Positions 18,923 to 27,643 of a DNA stretch of 64,000 nt are shown here, piece after piece. Numbering within the stretch: position 1 is the first letter of the stretch; every line of letters begins with the position of its first letter. Position numbers and translations under genes: made by a program. Source of the DNA: Acidobacteriaceae bacterium (GTDB lineage: Bacteria > Acidobacteriota > Terriglobia > Bryobacterales > Bryobacteraceae); assembly GCA_019240475.1 (NCBI GenBank), contig JAFAYI010000018.1, positions 62,001 to 126,000 on the forward strand. The letters run 5' to 3'. Below the pieces are notes generated by a model. That model saw nothing but the letters and a program-made list of their open reading frames with translations, was not told where the DNA came from and searched no databases.

Positions 18923-20698
18923 TTAATGATAGGACAGGCTCTTTGAGAAGGCGTTGCTCTTCACGATTCCGGCGCCTTCGCGAACAGTCACCAGGCGGTT
19001 CGCGCTCACATTTGATACGCGCTCCGTCCCGCCATTCGGCCACCGGATCTCCAGATCCGCCTTCTCCGCGCTGCCCAAGCCGAAGTGCAGCCGTGAGTCG
19101 TTGGCCGAATAGAAGCTCGCCTGGCTCAATACTTCCTGAGCCTGAACCTTGCCGCCGTAATGCGCCGTGACCCTTGCGCCGATCGCGCTGCGGTTCGACT
19201 TGACTCCCTCCAGCTTCACCTTCAGCCAGTGATTGTTGCCTGTTACGTCGTTTCGCAAGAGCGATGGCGGCTCGTTCAGGTTCATAATGAGCACGTCCAC
19301 ATCGCCGTCGTTGTCGAAATCTCCGAAGGCGCATCCGCGGCTCGCGTGCTCGGCCGCAACGCCCGGTCCGGCCTGATCTAATAGCTCTTCGAACTTGCCG
19401 TTTCGTAGGTTCCGAAATACAATCCGGGGGCTCTTGAACGGGTAAGTGGGCAGGATCTTCGCTATCTCGGGATATACGCTGCCCGTCACCCAGAACAGAT
19501 CCGGATACCCGTCGTTGTCTAAGTCCACAATGCCCGCGCCCCAGCTAATGAACCGCGTCTCTACGCCCAGCCCCGCCGAGTTAGTCACGTCCTCGAAGTT
19601 GCCCTTGCCGTCGTTCTTGTACAGCACGGCCGTATCGTCCGCGAAATGCGTCTTCAGGATGTCGAGGTTGCCGTCCAGGTTATAGTCGGAGATCCCAAGC
19701 CCCATCCCCGCCTGTTCCATGCCATCCTCGTTCAACGCCACGCCGGTCTCTAGCCCGACTTCGGTGAAGGTGCCGTCATGATTGTTCTTGAAAAGAAAAC
19801 TGGGTGTCGAATCGCAGGCCACGTAAATATCCGGCCATCCGTCGTTATCGAAATCCGCCGCGACGGTCGTCATGCAGTAACTGCCCTGGGCCTTCGCCAC
19901 GCCCGATCTCACGCTTACATCTGTAAATGTTCCATCGCCGTTGTTGCGGTAAAGGGCTACGGACCCGGGCGGGAGCCCGCGCGGCCCGCAATTGACCGGA
20001 ATTCCTTTCCAGTTACAGTTGGCGTTCTCGCCCGGTTTCGGGATCTTCGCCGGATCGAACTCCAGATAATTCGAGACGAATAGATCCAGATGCCCGTCCC
20101 GATCGTAATCGACAAACGTGCAGCCCGCGCCCCAGCGCCTCTGTGGATTAATAAGGCCGGCCGTCTGGGTTACTTCCGTGAACGTTCCATCTCCGTTGTT
20201 CTTGTAAAGAACGTTCTGGCCATAGTAAGTAAGGAATAGATCTTCAAAGCCGTCGTTATTGTAATCTCCCACCGCCACGCCCGATGCCCATCCCGTTCGC
20301 GTCAGACCTGCCTTCTCCGTCACGTCCGTAAAGGTGCCATCGCGGTTATTGTGATAGAGCCGATTGCTCGTGCCCGGCGGCGCGCCTTCAAAGCGGGTGC
20401 CGTTCAACAGGAAAATATCCAGCCAGCCGTCATTATCGTAATCGAAGAACGCGCATCCGCAGCCGACCGTTTCCAGAATGTATGCCTTGTGATCCTCAGG
20501 TCCGTAAATGAGCGGCGCGGTCAAGCCTGCCTTGGCCGCAACATCGGTTAAACACGCATCGAACGGCAGTCCCGAAGGCTTCCCCCTCGGCTGCGGCTTC
20601 ACTCCGCGCGACGAGACACCCTGGCCCAAAGCGGTTGCCACCGGCAGGCCCGCGAGCCCACTCAGCATCGCGCGTCTCGTAAAACCGCGAAATTTCAT
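18923..20698 (-). CDS. Tat-exported ASPIC/UnbV (CRTAC1-like) FG-GAP repeat protein, second copy
   Basis: A 591-residue paralogue of the protein at 2809-4524. The N-terminus has a twin-arginine motif ([12 protein letters not shown]). At least seven DxDxDG blades follow ([66 protein letters not shown]), then the ASPIC/UnbV domain ([39 protein letters not shown]). ATG 20698 overlaps the pgm stop as ATGA, indicating translational coupling to a cytoplasmic sugar-phosphate enzyme. An upstream extension of 50 residues in the same frame lies in pgm and is not used. Confidence 0.92.
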   Translation of the reverse strand: MKFRGFTRRAMLSGLAGLPVATALGQGVSSRGVKPQPRGKPSGLPFDACLTDVAAKAGLTAPLIYGPEDHKAYILETVGCGCAFFDYDNDGWLDIFLLNGTRFEGAPPGTSNRLYHNNRDGTFTDVTEKAGLTRTGWASGVAVGDYNNDGFEDLFLTYYGQNVLYKNNGDGTFTEVTQTAGLINPQRRWGAGCTFVDYDRDGHLDLFVSNYLEFDPAKIPKPGENANCNWKGIPVNCGPRGLPPGSVALYRNNGDGTFTDVSVRSGVAKAQGSYCMTTVAADFDNDGWPDIYVACDSTPSFLFKNNHDGTFTEVGLETGVALNEDGMEQAGMGLGISDYNLDGNLDILKTHFADDTAVLYKNDGKGNFEDVTNSAGLGVETRFISWGAGIVDLDNDGYPDLFWVTGSVYPEIAKILPTYPFKSPRIVFRNLRNGKFEELLDQAGPGVAAEHASRGCAFGDFDNDGDVDVLIMNLNEPPSLLRNDVTGNNHWLKVKLEGVKSNRSAIGARVTAHYGGKVQAQEVLSQASFYSANDSRLHFGLGSAEKADLEIRWPNGGTERVSNVSANRLVTVREGAGIVKSNAFSKSLSYH

Positions 20699-22359
20699 CG
20701 AGCCTGGGCGGCGGCCGTCATCTTGAACGTGGCCGCGATTAATGCCTGTGCCTCTTCTTGAATGCGGCGCAGGTGCTCCTGCCCCAGAAAGCTCTCGGCG
20801 TAAATTTTGTAGACGTTCTCGGTCCCCGATGGCCTCGCCGCGAACCACCCGTTCTTCGTCACAACTTTCAAGCCGCCGAGCGGCGCGCCGTTGGCCGGAG
20901 CGTTCGTCAACATTGTTTCAATCTTCTCTCCCGCTAGTTCCTGCGCCGCCACCTGTTGCGGGGACAGCTTCGTCAGTATTGCCTTTTCGTCCGGATTCGC
21001 CGGCGCGTCGATCCGCTCGTAAACCGGATTGCCGAACCGTTCGGTCAGCCCTTTGTACAACTCTCCCGGATCGCGTCCGGTCTTGGCCGTAATCTCGGCC
21101 GAAAGCAGTCCCAGAATTAACCCGTCCTTGTCGGTGCTCCAGGCCGAACCCTCGCGCCCTAGAAAAGAAGCGCCCGCGCTCTCCTCCCCGCCGAATCCCA
21201 GCGAACCGTTCATTAGTCCGTCCACAAACCACTTGAAGCCCACCGGCACTTCAACCAGCTTTCGCCCCAGCTCCGCCGCCACCCGGTCGATGATGCTGCT
21301 GCTCACTAGCGTCTTTCCCACGCCGCAATCCCTGCGCCACTGCGGGCGGTTGCGATACAGGTAATCGATCGCCACTGCCAAATAGTGATTCGGATTCAGC
21401 AGGCCCGCGCTCCGCGTGACAATCCCATGGCGGTCTGCGTCCGTATCGCAGGCAAACGCAATGTCAAATCGATCCTTCAACGCGATCAGGCTCGCCATCG
21501 CGTATGGCGACGAGCAGTCCATTCGAATCTTGCCGTCCCAATCGAGCGTCATAAAGCGGAAGGTCGGATCGACCTCTTTATTCACCACCGTGAGCTTCAG
21601 CCCGTAGTGTTCCGCCACGCGCGGCCAATAAGCCACGCTTGCCCCGCCCAGCGGGTCGACGCCCATATTCAAACCGGCGCTCTTGATGGCGTCGATATCG
21701 ATCACCGACGTCAAATCATTTACGTAATTGGAAACATAATCGTAATGGTGCGTGGTCGCCGCTTTCCGCGCCGCATGGTACGGCATGCGCGCCACCCCGT
21801 TCAATCCGCCGGCCAGCAGTTCGTTCGCCCGATTTTCGATCCACTTCGTCGCTGTCGTGTCCGCCGGCCCGCCCGACGGTGGATTGTACTTGAATCCGCC
21901 ATCGTCGGGTGGATTATGCGACGGAGTGATCACGATTCCATCCGCCTGCCCGCTTGCATGCTCCCGGTTGTACTGCAAGATCGCGTGCGACAGCGCGGGC
22001 GTGGGCGTGTAGCCGCCGCCCTGATCGATCATGGTTTCGACATCGTTTGCCGCCAGCACCTCGAGCGCGGTCGCAAACGCCGGCTCGGAAAGCGCGTGCG
22101 TGTCGATCGCCAGAAACAACGGCCCCGTCGTGCCTTGATCCTTCCGGTATTGGCAGATCGCCTGCGTAATCGCCCCGATATGGTTTTCGTTAAAGGAAAA
22201 GTAGAATGCGGACCCGCGATGCCCCGAAGTCCCGAACGATACCCGATGCGTCTTTTCGCCCGGGTCGGGGCGAAAAGCATAGTAATCGGTTACAAGACGC
22301 GAAACGTTGACGAGCATCTCAGGGTCGGCGAGTTGGCCTGCCCGCGGATCGATTCCCAT
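20695..22359 (-). CDS. pgm: Phosphoglucomutase (alpha-D-glucose phosphate-specific)
   Basis: A 554-residue enzyme interconverting glucose-1-P and glucose-6-P. All four active-site loops are present: phospho-serine S147 in TPSHNPP, the Mg-binding DTDADRHG (305-312), sugar-binding [10 protein letters not shown] and the phosphate-binding [12 protein letters not shown] near the C-terminus. The length is that of the bacterial Pgm family. It starts 15 nt after the preceding ATP-grasp-like gene and overlaps the next gene by ATGA, so it sits mid-operon. It may supply sugar nucleotides or glycogen precursors; why it is inserted in this operon is unclear. Confidence 0.95.
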   Translation of the reverse strand: MGIDPRAGQLADPEMLVNVSRLVTDYYAFRPDPGEKTHRVSFGTSGHRGSAFYFSFNENHIGAITQAICQYRKDQGTTGPLFLAIDTHALSEPAFATALEVLAANDVETMIDQGGGYTPTPALSHAILQYNREHASGQADGIVITPSHNPPDDGGFKYNPPSGGPADTTATKWIENRANELLAGGLNGVARMPYHAARKAATTHHYDYVSNYVNDLTSVIDIDAIKSAGLNMGVDPLGGASVAYWPRVAEHYGLKLTVVNKEVDPTFRFMTLDWDGKIRMDCSSPYAMASLIALKDRFDIAFACDTDADRHGIVTRSAGLLNPNHYLAVAIDYLYRNRPQWRRDCGVGKTLVSSSIIDRVAAELGRKLVEVPVGFKWFVDGLMNGSLGFGGEESAGASFLGREGSAWSTDKDGLILGLLSAEITAKTGRDPGELYKGLTERFGNPVYERIDAPANPDEKAILTKLSPQQVAAQELAGEKIETMLTNAPANGAPLGGLKVVTKNGWFAARPSGTENVYKIYAESFLGQEHLRRIQEEAQALIAATFKMTAAAQAR

Positions 22360-22374
22360 AGCACTCCTATTTTC

Positions 22375-23571
22375 TTACTCTCGCCCTACCGGCGTGAATC
22401 CGGCCGACGCGCCCACCCAGTCCAGCTTCTTGTTGAAATCCACGCCCATCATCTTGCCGCGCCCAGTACGGATCACCATCGTCACCGGCTTCAGTTCGCC
22501 GTCCCAGATATACATGATCCGCGTCTCCACCTTCGTCCAGCCGCTCGGTGTCTCCACCGTCGCCACGAAATCCACCTTGCGCTGCAAGATGAATTCGCTG
22601 CGTTGTCCTTCCGGAATGGCGTCGATCTCTTCTCTTGTAGGACCAATTACCACGCCCAGCCCCGCGAACGAATAAAGCGGCTTCAGGACGTAATTCTCAA
22701 GATCGCCCGGTATTTCCTCCACATCGCTCAAAAACCACGTCTCCGGCACGCTCACGTGCCGGAACCAGGGTAATGAAAATTTGCTCAGACGGAAGAACCA
22801 ATTCGGATGCCCAGCCCATTCGACATCCAAATCGTCCGCGAGTCGGAAATCCATGGGAATGTTCTTGCGGATCAGCTCATCCACAATTACACGGTTATAG
22901 ATGCGCCTGATCTCCCTGTCTTTGAAGTACAGCTTGCGGCCGCGCCTCTTTACCTCGCTGATGCATGCTACTTGGACGCCCAGCATTTTCTGCGTGAGCA
23001 AGAAATCCGCCAGCGTCTTCTGCGTGTATGGCTCGATCTCTAGCAGCGCCACCTGTTCCGGAGCATGGCCGCCGAGAATCGCTTGTCTCAGCAGGCTCTC
23101 GAACCCCCGACGATCCAAGCCGTCTAGGAACGGCGTCAACTCCGTCCCGGTGATCTCATTCAACCGATAGACGCGCTGGTACTCGTCTGCCAGCGCTGCC
23201 TGAAACGCATACACCGAAGGGAAGCCCTGAATCTCCACCAGTTTCGGCGCCAGGCTGCCATCTTCCAAACGCACCAGACCGAAGTCGGCCTGCACAAAAA
23301 GGGGATGCTCGGCCTCGTTCGGAACTCTGAATTCCGCCGGAATCGCCGCTTCCGACGCCGCGCGATACCGCTCGTTGACCGCAAGCTGCGCATACAGCTC
23401 GCGCCCGTAGCGCGCCATCTTGTCCACCAGCTCAGGCGGCATGAAGACCGGCGTCTCGCTGCAGCGAAAACCTACCTCGGCGCCCGAAACGCTATTGATT
23501 CCGCGCAGAAAATCCGCGTATAGTTCCGGTCTCCAGTGCCGATTGAATTGCCTGCGAAGCTCGGGTATCAC
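22375..23571 (-). CDS. ATP-grasp-like protein (glutathionylspermidine-synthase-like layout), unassigned
   Basis: A 398-residue cytoplasmic protein, a probable ligase. I cannot name the family with certainty. Suggestive elements: acidic substrate-site segment PKLVEIQGFPSVYAFQ, IRRIYNRVIVDELIRKN, and an ATP-grasp-like core NYVLKPLYSFAGLGVVIGPT with the Lys of the grasp strand, then SEFILQRKVDFVATV and KVETRIMYIWDGELKPVTMV carrying possible metal-binding acidic residues. This order resembles glutathionylspermidine-synthase or circularly permuted ATP-grasp proteins. It begins 12 nt after the M29 aminopeptidase gene and is the fifth gene of the putative amidoligase set. Confidence 0.6.
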   Translation of the reverse strand: MIPELRRQFNRHWRPELYADFLRGINSVSGAEVGFRCSETPVFMPPELVDKMARYGRELYAQLAVNERYRAASEAAIPAEFRVPNEAEHPLFVQADFGLVRLEDGSLAPKLVEIQGFPSVYAFQAALADEYQRVYRLNEITGTELTPFLDGLDRRGFESLLRQAILGGHAPEQVALLEIEPYTQKTLADFLLTQKMLGVQVACISEVKRRGRKLYFKDREIRRIYNRVIVDELIRKNIPMDFRLADDLDVEWAGHPNWFFRLSKFSLPWFRHVSVPETWFLSDVEEIPGDLENYVLKPLYSFAGLGVVIGPTREEIDAIPEGQRSEFILQRKVDFVATVETPSGWTKVETRIMYIWDGELKPVTMVIRTGRGKMMGVDFNKKLDWVGASAGFTPVGRE

Positions 23572-23583
23572 GCGCGCAAGCGC

Positions 23584-24603
23584 CTACACGAGAAAGCGGC
23601 CGCTGGACATAATGGGCCGGTGATCTGCCCAGATATCGAAGTTTCTCCCCACCACGTCGATGTGCGTGGAAGATGTCCACTTCGCCCCCGTATGCGATCC
23701 ATACGGATCCCCGAATGCCATATGCACGCCCGGAATCTTTTCATCCTGGAGAATGTTGCCCACTACGTTCTGAAGCGCCAAATTTGTCCCGATCGCAAAC
23801 TCTCCCACGCGGTCGCTGTTTTCGTCTCTATGCGTGTAGCGCCAGAACTCATCCTGCAATTCTTCGTTCTCGCTGTGCGCTTCCACCAATCGGTTCCGTT
23901 CCACCCGCAGCGTGAGCGGCGTTTTCTGAATGTCGCCGAACTTCGCGCATAGATAATCGCCCACCACGCCATCCACCACGAATGTCCCGTTCACTTCCAA
24001 CGGCGACGTGAACGTCTCTCCGCCTGGAAGATTGCCCCATTTCTCGGGACTGATGATCCCGCTCGTCTTGATCCACTTATATTCGGGACTAAGTTGCGCC
24101 GTGACATCCGTGCCCGCTGGGGTCACTGCCCGAATGGTCTGCGCTTTATTGACAATGTTCATCACGCGCAAAGTCAACTCGTCCACCTTGTTGAAGTCCG
24201 CGCGCATGCCCTCCAGCATGATCTTCTTTTCGATATTGACCATGTGCGCGTGCCGCAGCTTCTTGCGATTGATCACCTCGCACATCTGCATGCGCGTTCT
24301 CAACTCGTTCGGCTGCGCCTGCACCGCGAAGATGCTCACCTGGCTCGACTCGAGGTCGTGCAGGATGCTTTCCGGCATATCGGTCAGCGGCCGCTGTTCC
24401 ACTTCTTCCAAAACGAAGGTGTTATATGTGCATCCGCATGCGTCCAGCTCGGCGATCAGGCTTGCTGCGATCTCCTCGCACGCCCAGTCGGTGATCACCG
24501 TCACCTTTTCTTGTGGCTGAACCTTGAGGCACACAAAAACCGCGTTGTGCGCCCCCGGCTTCAACTCGGGATCGAACCACTCCTTGTTTAACCGTGCCGT
24601 CAT
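23584..24603 (-). CDS. M29-type aminopeptidase
   Basis: A 339-residue protein related to the thermophilic leucyl aminopeptidase (M29) family, cobalt/zinc exopeptidases. Characteristic segments: NLPGGETFTSPLEVNGTFVV (metal ligand Glu), VGEFAIGTNLALQNVVGN, EKIPGVHMAFGDPYGSHTGA and SSTHIDVVGRNFDIW (metal ligand His/Asp). It is near the short end of the family's length. ATG 24603 and the upstream TGA overlap? The reverse is true downstream: the upstream ligase gene ends at 24600, giving an ATGA junction, so the two proteins are translationally coupled. It probably trims or recycles the peptide-like product of the neighbouring ligases (inference). Confidence 0.82.
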   Translation of the reverse strand: MTARLNKEWFDPELKPGAHNAVFVCLKVQPQEKVTVITDWACEEIAASLIAELDACGCTYNTFVLEEVEQRPLTDMPESILHDLESSQVSIFAVQAQPNELRTRMQMCEVINRKKLRHAHMVNIEKKIMLEGMRADFNKVDELTLRVMNIVNKAQTIRAVTPAGTDVTAQLSPEYKWIKTSGIISPEKWGNLPGGETFTSPLEVNGTFVVDGVVGDYLCAKFGDIQKTPLTLRVERNRLVEAHSENEELQDEFWRYTHRDENSDRVGEFAIGTNLALQNVVGNILQDEKIPGVHMAFGDPYGSHTGAKWTSSTHIDVVGRNFDIWADHRPIMSSGRFLV

Positions 24604-25736
24604 TGTGCAATCGCGGCGTTCACCGGTTCTCGGGAAAGGCCTGCCTCCGTCTCATACACGATGTAATCCATAACTTTGGTCAGGTCTCCTGTTTCCTGGT
24701 AGATCCTCAACTGGCGGTCCGCGCCCGTCCCCTGTTCGAGAATCCGGTGAATATAGTTGATTTCCTGCCGCGAGCCTAATTCGTCAACTACATCATCGAC
24801 GAAGTGCAGGTACTCATATATAAGATCTCTCACCGGCACTTCTTGTTGCTTGCCAAAATCGATGATCTTACCGTCTATTCCGTACCGGGCAGCCCTCCAT
24901 TTGTTCTCCATGATCAACGCGCGCCGGTAAAGCCGGAATCCCTGATTGGCCGCATGTAGCTTGTATAGCTTCGCAATCGTCGCCTGGATCAACGCCGTGA
25001 TGGCGATGGTTTCGTCCGCCCGCATCGGCACGTCGCAGATCCGGAACTCCAGCGTCGGGAAATTCGGGTGAGGCCGTATGTCCCACCAGATTTTCTTCGC
25101 GTTGTCGATGCAGTTTGTCTTCACCAGCAGGTTGACAAAGCTTTCGTATTCTCCCCAGCTAGGGAAATAGTCCGGGATGTTAGTACGGGGAAATTTATCG
25201 AACACCTTGCATCGATACGACTTCAGCCCAGTGTCCATGCCCAGCCAAAACGGCGAATTCGTCGAGAGCGCAAGAATATGCGGCAGAAAATAACGCGCCG
25301 CGTTCATCAGGTGAATTTGGTCCTGCCGGTCTTCTACTCCGATATGCACATGCAGCCCGAAAATCAGGTTCGCCCGCGCCACCATTTTCAGATCCTGCAC
25401 GATAATCTGATAGCGTTCGTCGGGATAAATATCCTGCTTGCGCCAGTCGGCGAACGGATGCGTCGCCGCCGCCGCCAGCCTAAGCCCGTTTTGCTTCGCA
25501 AGGCCCACGATCTCCGATCGCAGGCATTTCAACTCCCGCGCGGCTTCCTTGATATCGCGGCAAATTCCGGTCCCCACCTCCACCACCGATTGGTGCATCT
25601 CGGCCTTCACTGCTTCCTTCAGCAGCATCTTGCCCTTCGAGATGATCTCCGAATCGATATGCGAGCGCAGGTCGCGCGTTTCGGGATCGATGGTCTGGTA
25701 CTCCTCCTCAATCCCAATCGTCAGGCTCGGTTTCAT
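24600..25736 (-). CDS. YbdK-type carboxylate-amine ligase (glutamate-cysteine ligase 2 family)
   Basis: A 378-residue member of the COG2170/GCS2 family, with ATP-dependent peptide-bond forming activity between a carboxylate and an amine. Landmarks: GIEEEYQTIDPETRDL at the N-terminus (metal-binding Glu cluster), HQSVVEVGTGICRDIKEA, GLHVHIGVEDRQDQIHLMN, HPNFPTLEFRICDVPMRADE and RLYRRALIMENKWRAARYG. The length is typical. It lies 41 nt after the ATP-grasp gene and overlaps the aminopeptidase by ATGA. True gamma-glutamyl-cysteine synthesis is only one of several activities in this family, and BshC in this genome argues that the thiol is bacillithiol, so another substrate is likely. Confidence 0.9.
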   Translation of the reverse strand: MKPSLTIGIEEEYQTIDPETRDLRSHIDSEIISKGKMLLKEAVKAEMHQSVVEVGTGICRDIKEAARELKCLRSEIVGLAKQNGLRLAAAATHPFADWRKQDIYPDERYQIIVQDLKMVARANLIFGLHVHIGVEDRQDQIHLMNAARYFLPHILALSTNSPFWLGMDTGLKSYRCKVFDKFPRTNIPDYFPSWGEYESFVNLLVKTNCIDNAKKIWWDIRPHPNFPTLEFRICDVPMRADETIAITALIQATIAKLYKLHAANQGFRLYRRALIMENKWRAARYGIDGKIIDFGKQQEVPVRDLIYEYLHFVDDVVDELGSRQEINYIHRILEQGTGADRQLRIYQETGDLTKVMDYIVYETEAGLSREPVNAAIAQ

Positions 25737-25777
25737 TCTTTCATCCTCTTATAAAAGAGAATCGATTTCCTGGGAGC

Positions 25778-26740
25778 TTAACTGGAAGCCGCCGTCGTTC
25801 TCACCGGATGGCCCTTCAAGAATTGGCTCCAGTGGTACTGCGCTTCCGGCTGCTCGTCGCTTCGCGCCTTATCTATGGCGAATTGCGCGACATTCTCTAC
25901 TACCCAATCGAAATTCGCCTGTCCTACCGAATGAACATCTGCGTCGGGCGCTGGATTCAGAAAATCGATCGCGTACGGAATTCCACCCTCCACCGCGAAT
26001 TCGACTGTATTGAAGTCGTAGCCAAGCGCGCGGCACAGCGTCAGCGCGTCTCGCACCACACGGTCGTGCAGCGCCTGGGAACTGGCCGTGCTGTCTTTCA
26101 CATACCGCAGGTGATGCGGCTGTTTCGGATCGTACTTCATCACCCGCACTTTTTGCTGGCCGACCACGTAGCAGCGGAAATATTCGTCGAACTCCACCGC
26201 CGATTGCAGCGTCATGCAAATCGTCCCAGTCTGGTCGTAAGCCGCGAAAAATTCTTCAGGAGAATTGACCTTGAAAACATTCTTCCAACCGCCGCCGCTG
26301 AACGGCTTCAAGAAGGCTGGAAAACCGATATAATCGAACGCCTCCTCCCAGTTCAACGGGAACATCAGGTTGCGCATGGATTCAACTGTCGTCCCCGGCG
26401 GATGCGCTTTGTGCGGCAACACTACTGTCTTCGGCACTGCCACGCCCAGCTTGTGCGCCAGGGCGTAGTTGAAGAATTTATCGTCGGCGCTCCACCAGAA
26501 TGGATTGTTGATCACGATCGTTCCGGTCAGCACAGCGTTCTTCAAGTACGCGCGATAGAACTCGATGTCGTGCGAAATGCGATCGATAATCACGCGGTAA
26601 CCGCTCGGGTCGGCCATCCTCACCGCCCCAATTCGGATGTGCTCCGCCCGTACATCGGGCAGGTTCTTACCGTTGATGCGTTCTACCAATGCGGACGGAA
26701 AAGTATTCTCCATCCCGTAAAGAATCCCAATTTTCCGCAT
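25778..26740 (-). CDS. ATP-grasp ligase (RimK/D-Ala ligase-like)
   Basis: A 320-residue ATP-grasp protein. The N-terminal pre-ATP-grasp lobe begins MRKIGILYGMENTFPSALVE. The grasp lobe includes GFPAFLKPFSGGGWKNVFKV (ATP-binding Lys and Gly loop), a hinge TLQSAVEFDEYFRCYVVGQQ with R-x-Y-V-V, and the Mg-binding end GYDFNTVEFAVEGGIPYAIDFLNPAPD (E and N/D ligands). ATG 26740 has GGAGGTGA 5 nt upstream; a longer frame starting 13 codons earlier lacks it. Substrates unknown. It lies between the esterase and the YbdK-type ligase in one transcription unit. Confidence 0.82.
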   Translation of the reverse strand: MRKIGILYGMENTFPSALVERINGKNLPDVRAEHIRIGAVRMADPSGYRVIIDRISHDIEFYRAYLKNAVLTGTIVINNPFWWSADDKFFNYALAHKLGVAVPKTVVLPHKAHPPGTTVESMRNLMFPLNWEEAFDYIGFPAFLKPFSGGGWKNVFKVNSPEEFFAAYDQTGTICMTLQSAVEFDEYFRCYVVGQQKVRVMKYDPKQPHHLRYVKDSTASSQALHDRVVRDALTLCRALGYDFNTVEFAVEGGIPYAIDFLNPAPDADVHSVGQANFDWVVENVAQFAIDKARSDEQPEAQYHWSQFLKGHPVRTTAASS

Positions 26741-26819
26741 GCTCACCTCCGATCCAAGATCCTGAAACGAATGCGCCATTCGAGGCCCACTCGTCTCGAT
26801 TCGCCTGCCCTGTAGCGCG

Positions 26820-27533
26820 TCACGAAAAGAATTTTACCGCCATGCGCTGCCACAGAGGCCAATCGTGCTTCTCGCCGCCCGTCCAGACATCCATCCAATG
26901 TGGAATCTGCTTGACTCCGAAAATATGCGCCATCTGGAAATTCGCTCCCAGGCATATATCGTGATCCCCCGCCGCCAGCACGATTCTCATCCTTCGGTAG
27001 TGTTCCAGGAACCAGCCGTCGTTCATGTTCGGCAGATAATCGACCGGGTTATTGAAGTAGAAATCCATGTCGTAATAGCCGTCCATGAACGACCTCATAT
27101 CGTAGGATCCACTCATGGCGACGCAGGTCGAAACCACGTCCGGATGTCTCAGCGCGAAATTCAACGCGTGATACGCGCCGAAGCTGCATCCCGTCGTGCA
27201 GATCTGCCCCCCGCCGTTTATCCCGCGTATCAGCGGAAGCACCTCGTAAAGAATGTAGCCCTCATACGCGTTATGCCGCATCACGCGGTCGTGCGGATGA
27301 ATACCGCGGTTATACCAGCTCTCTGAGTCCACGCTGTCCACGCAGAATAACTGCACCCGTCCCCATTCGATCTGCTGCCAGATCGCGTGAATCATTCCCG
27401 CGTCTTCATACTCGTAGAATCGCCCCCGCGAGCTGGGAAAGACCAGTACGGGCATTCCCGCATGCCCGTATGCGAGAAGCTCCATATCCCGGTTCAGGCG
27501 GCTGCTGTACCACTTGTGATAATCGCGGCGCAT
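26820..27533 (-). CDS. Alpha/beta-hydrolase fold esterase
   Basis: A 237-residue esterase D/tributyrin esterase-like hydrolase. The nucleophile elbow is G-C-S-F-G in ICTTGCSFGAYHALNFALRH, followed by SGSYDMRSF, and the acid and base are probably in VLAAGDHDICL and GGEKHDWPLWQ. The N-terminus is short (RRDYHKWYSSRLNRDMEL) without signal peptide, so it is cytoplasmic. It is the first gene of the minus-strand set, divergent from the MocR-type regulator. In such ligase clusters a hydrolase can release or deprotect a product; this is inference. Confidence 0.85.
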   Translation of the reverse strand: MRRDYHKWYSSRLNRDMELLAYGHAGMPVLVFPSSRGRFYEYEDAGMIHAIWQQIEWGRVQLFCVDSVDSESWYNRGIHPHDRVMRHNAYEGYILYEVLPLIRGINGGGQICTTGCSFGAYHALNFALRHPDVVSTCVAMSGSYDMRSFMDGYYDMDFYFNNPVDYLPNMNDGWFLEHYRRMRIVLAAGDHDICLGANFQMAHIFGVKQIPHWMDVWTGGEKHDWPLWQRMAVKFFS

Positions 27534-27587
27534 TCGTCAGGTAGGCCCGGCGATGCGGCTGCCCGGAGCCGATTCCATCTTACTCTT

Positions 27588-27608
27588 TGTCTGTATTTTT
27601 TCGAGACA
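27588..27608. promoter_or_regulatory. Inverted repeat between esterase and MocR genes
   Basis: TGTCT (27588-27592) and AGACA (27604-27608) form a perfect 5-bp inverted repeat with an 11-nt A/T-rich spacer. It is centred in the 110-bp gap between the divergent esterase and MocR genes, where an autoregulatory operator would lie. It is short enough to be chance. Confidence 0.3.
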
Positions 27609-27643
27609 GCCGCCTGCGAATCCCGACTTGTGTTACTGAGCGT

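Noticed and set aside
18897..19334. Upstream extension of the second TonB receptor frame
   Set aside because: It lies inside the UnbV gene's 3' end, is Arg-rich without domain, and a good ribosome-binding site and signal peptide mark ATG 18896.
24600..25736. Naming the YbdK-type gene gshA
   Set aside because: COG2170 proteins have weak or other activities, no gshB is present nearby, and bshC indicates a bacillithiol organism.
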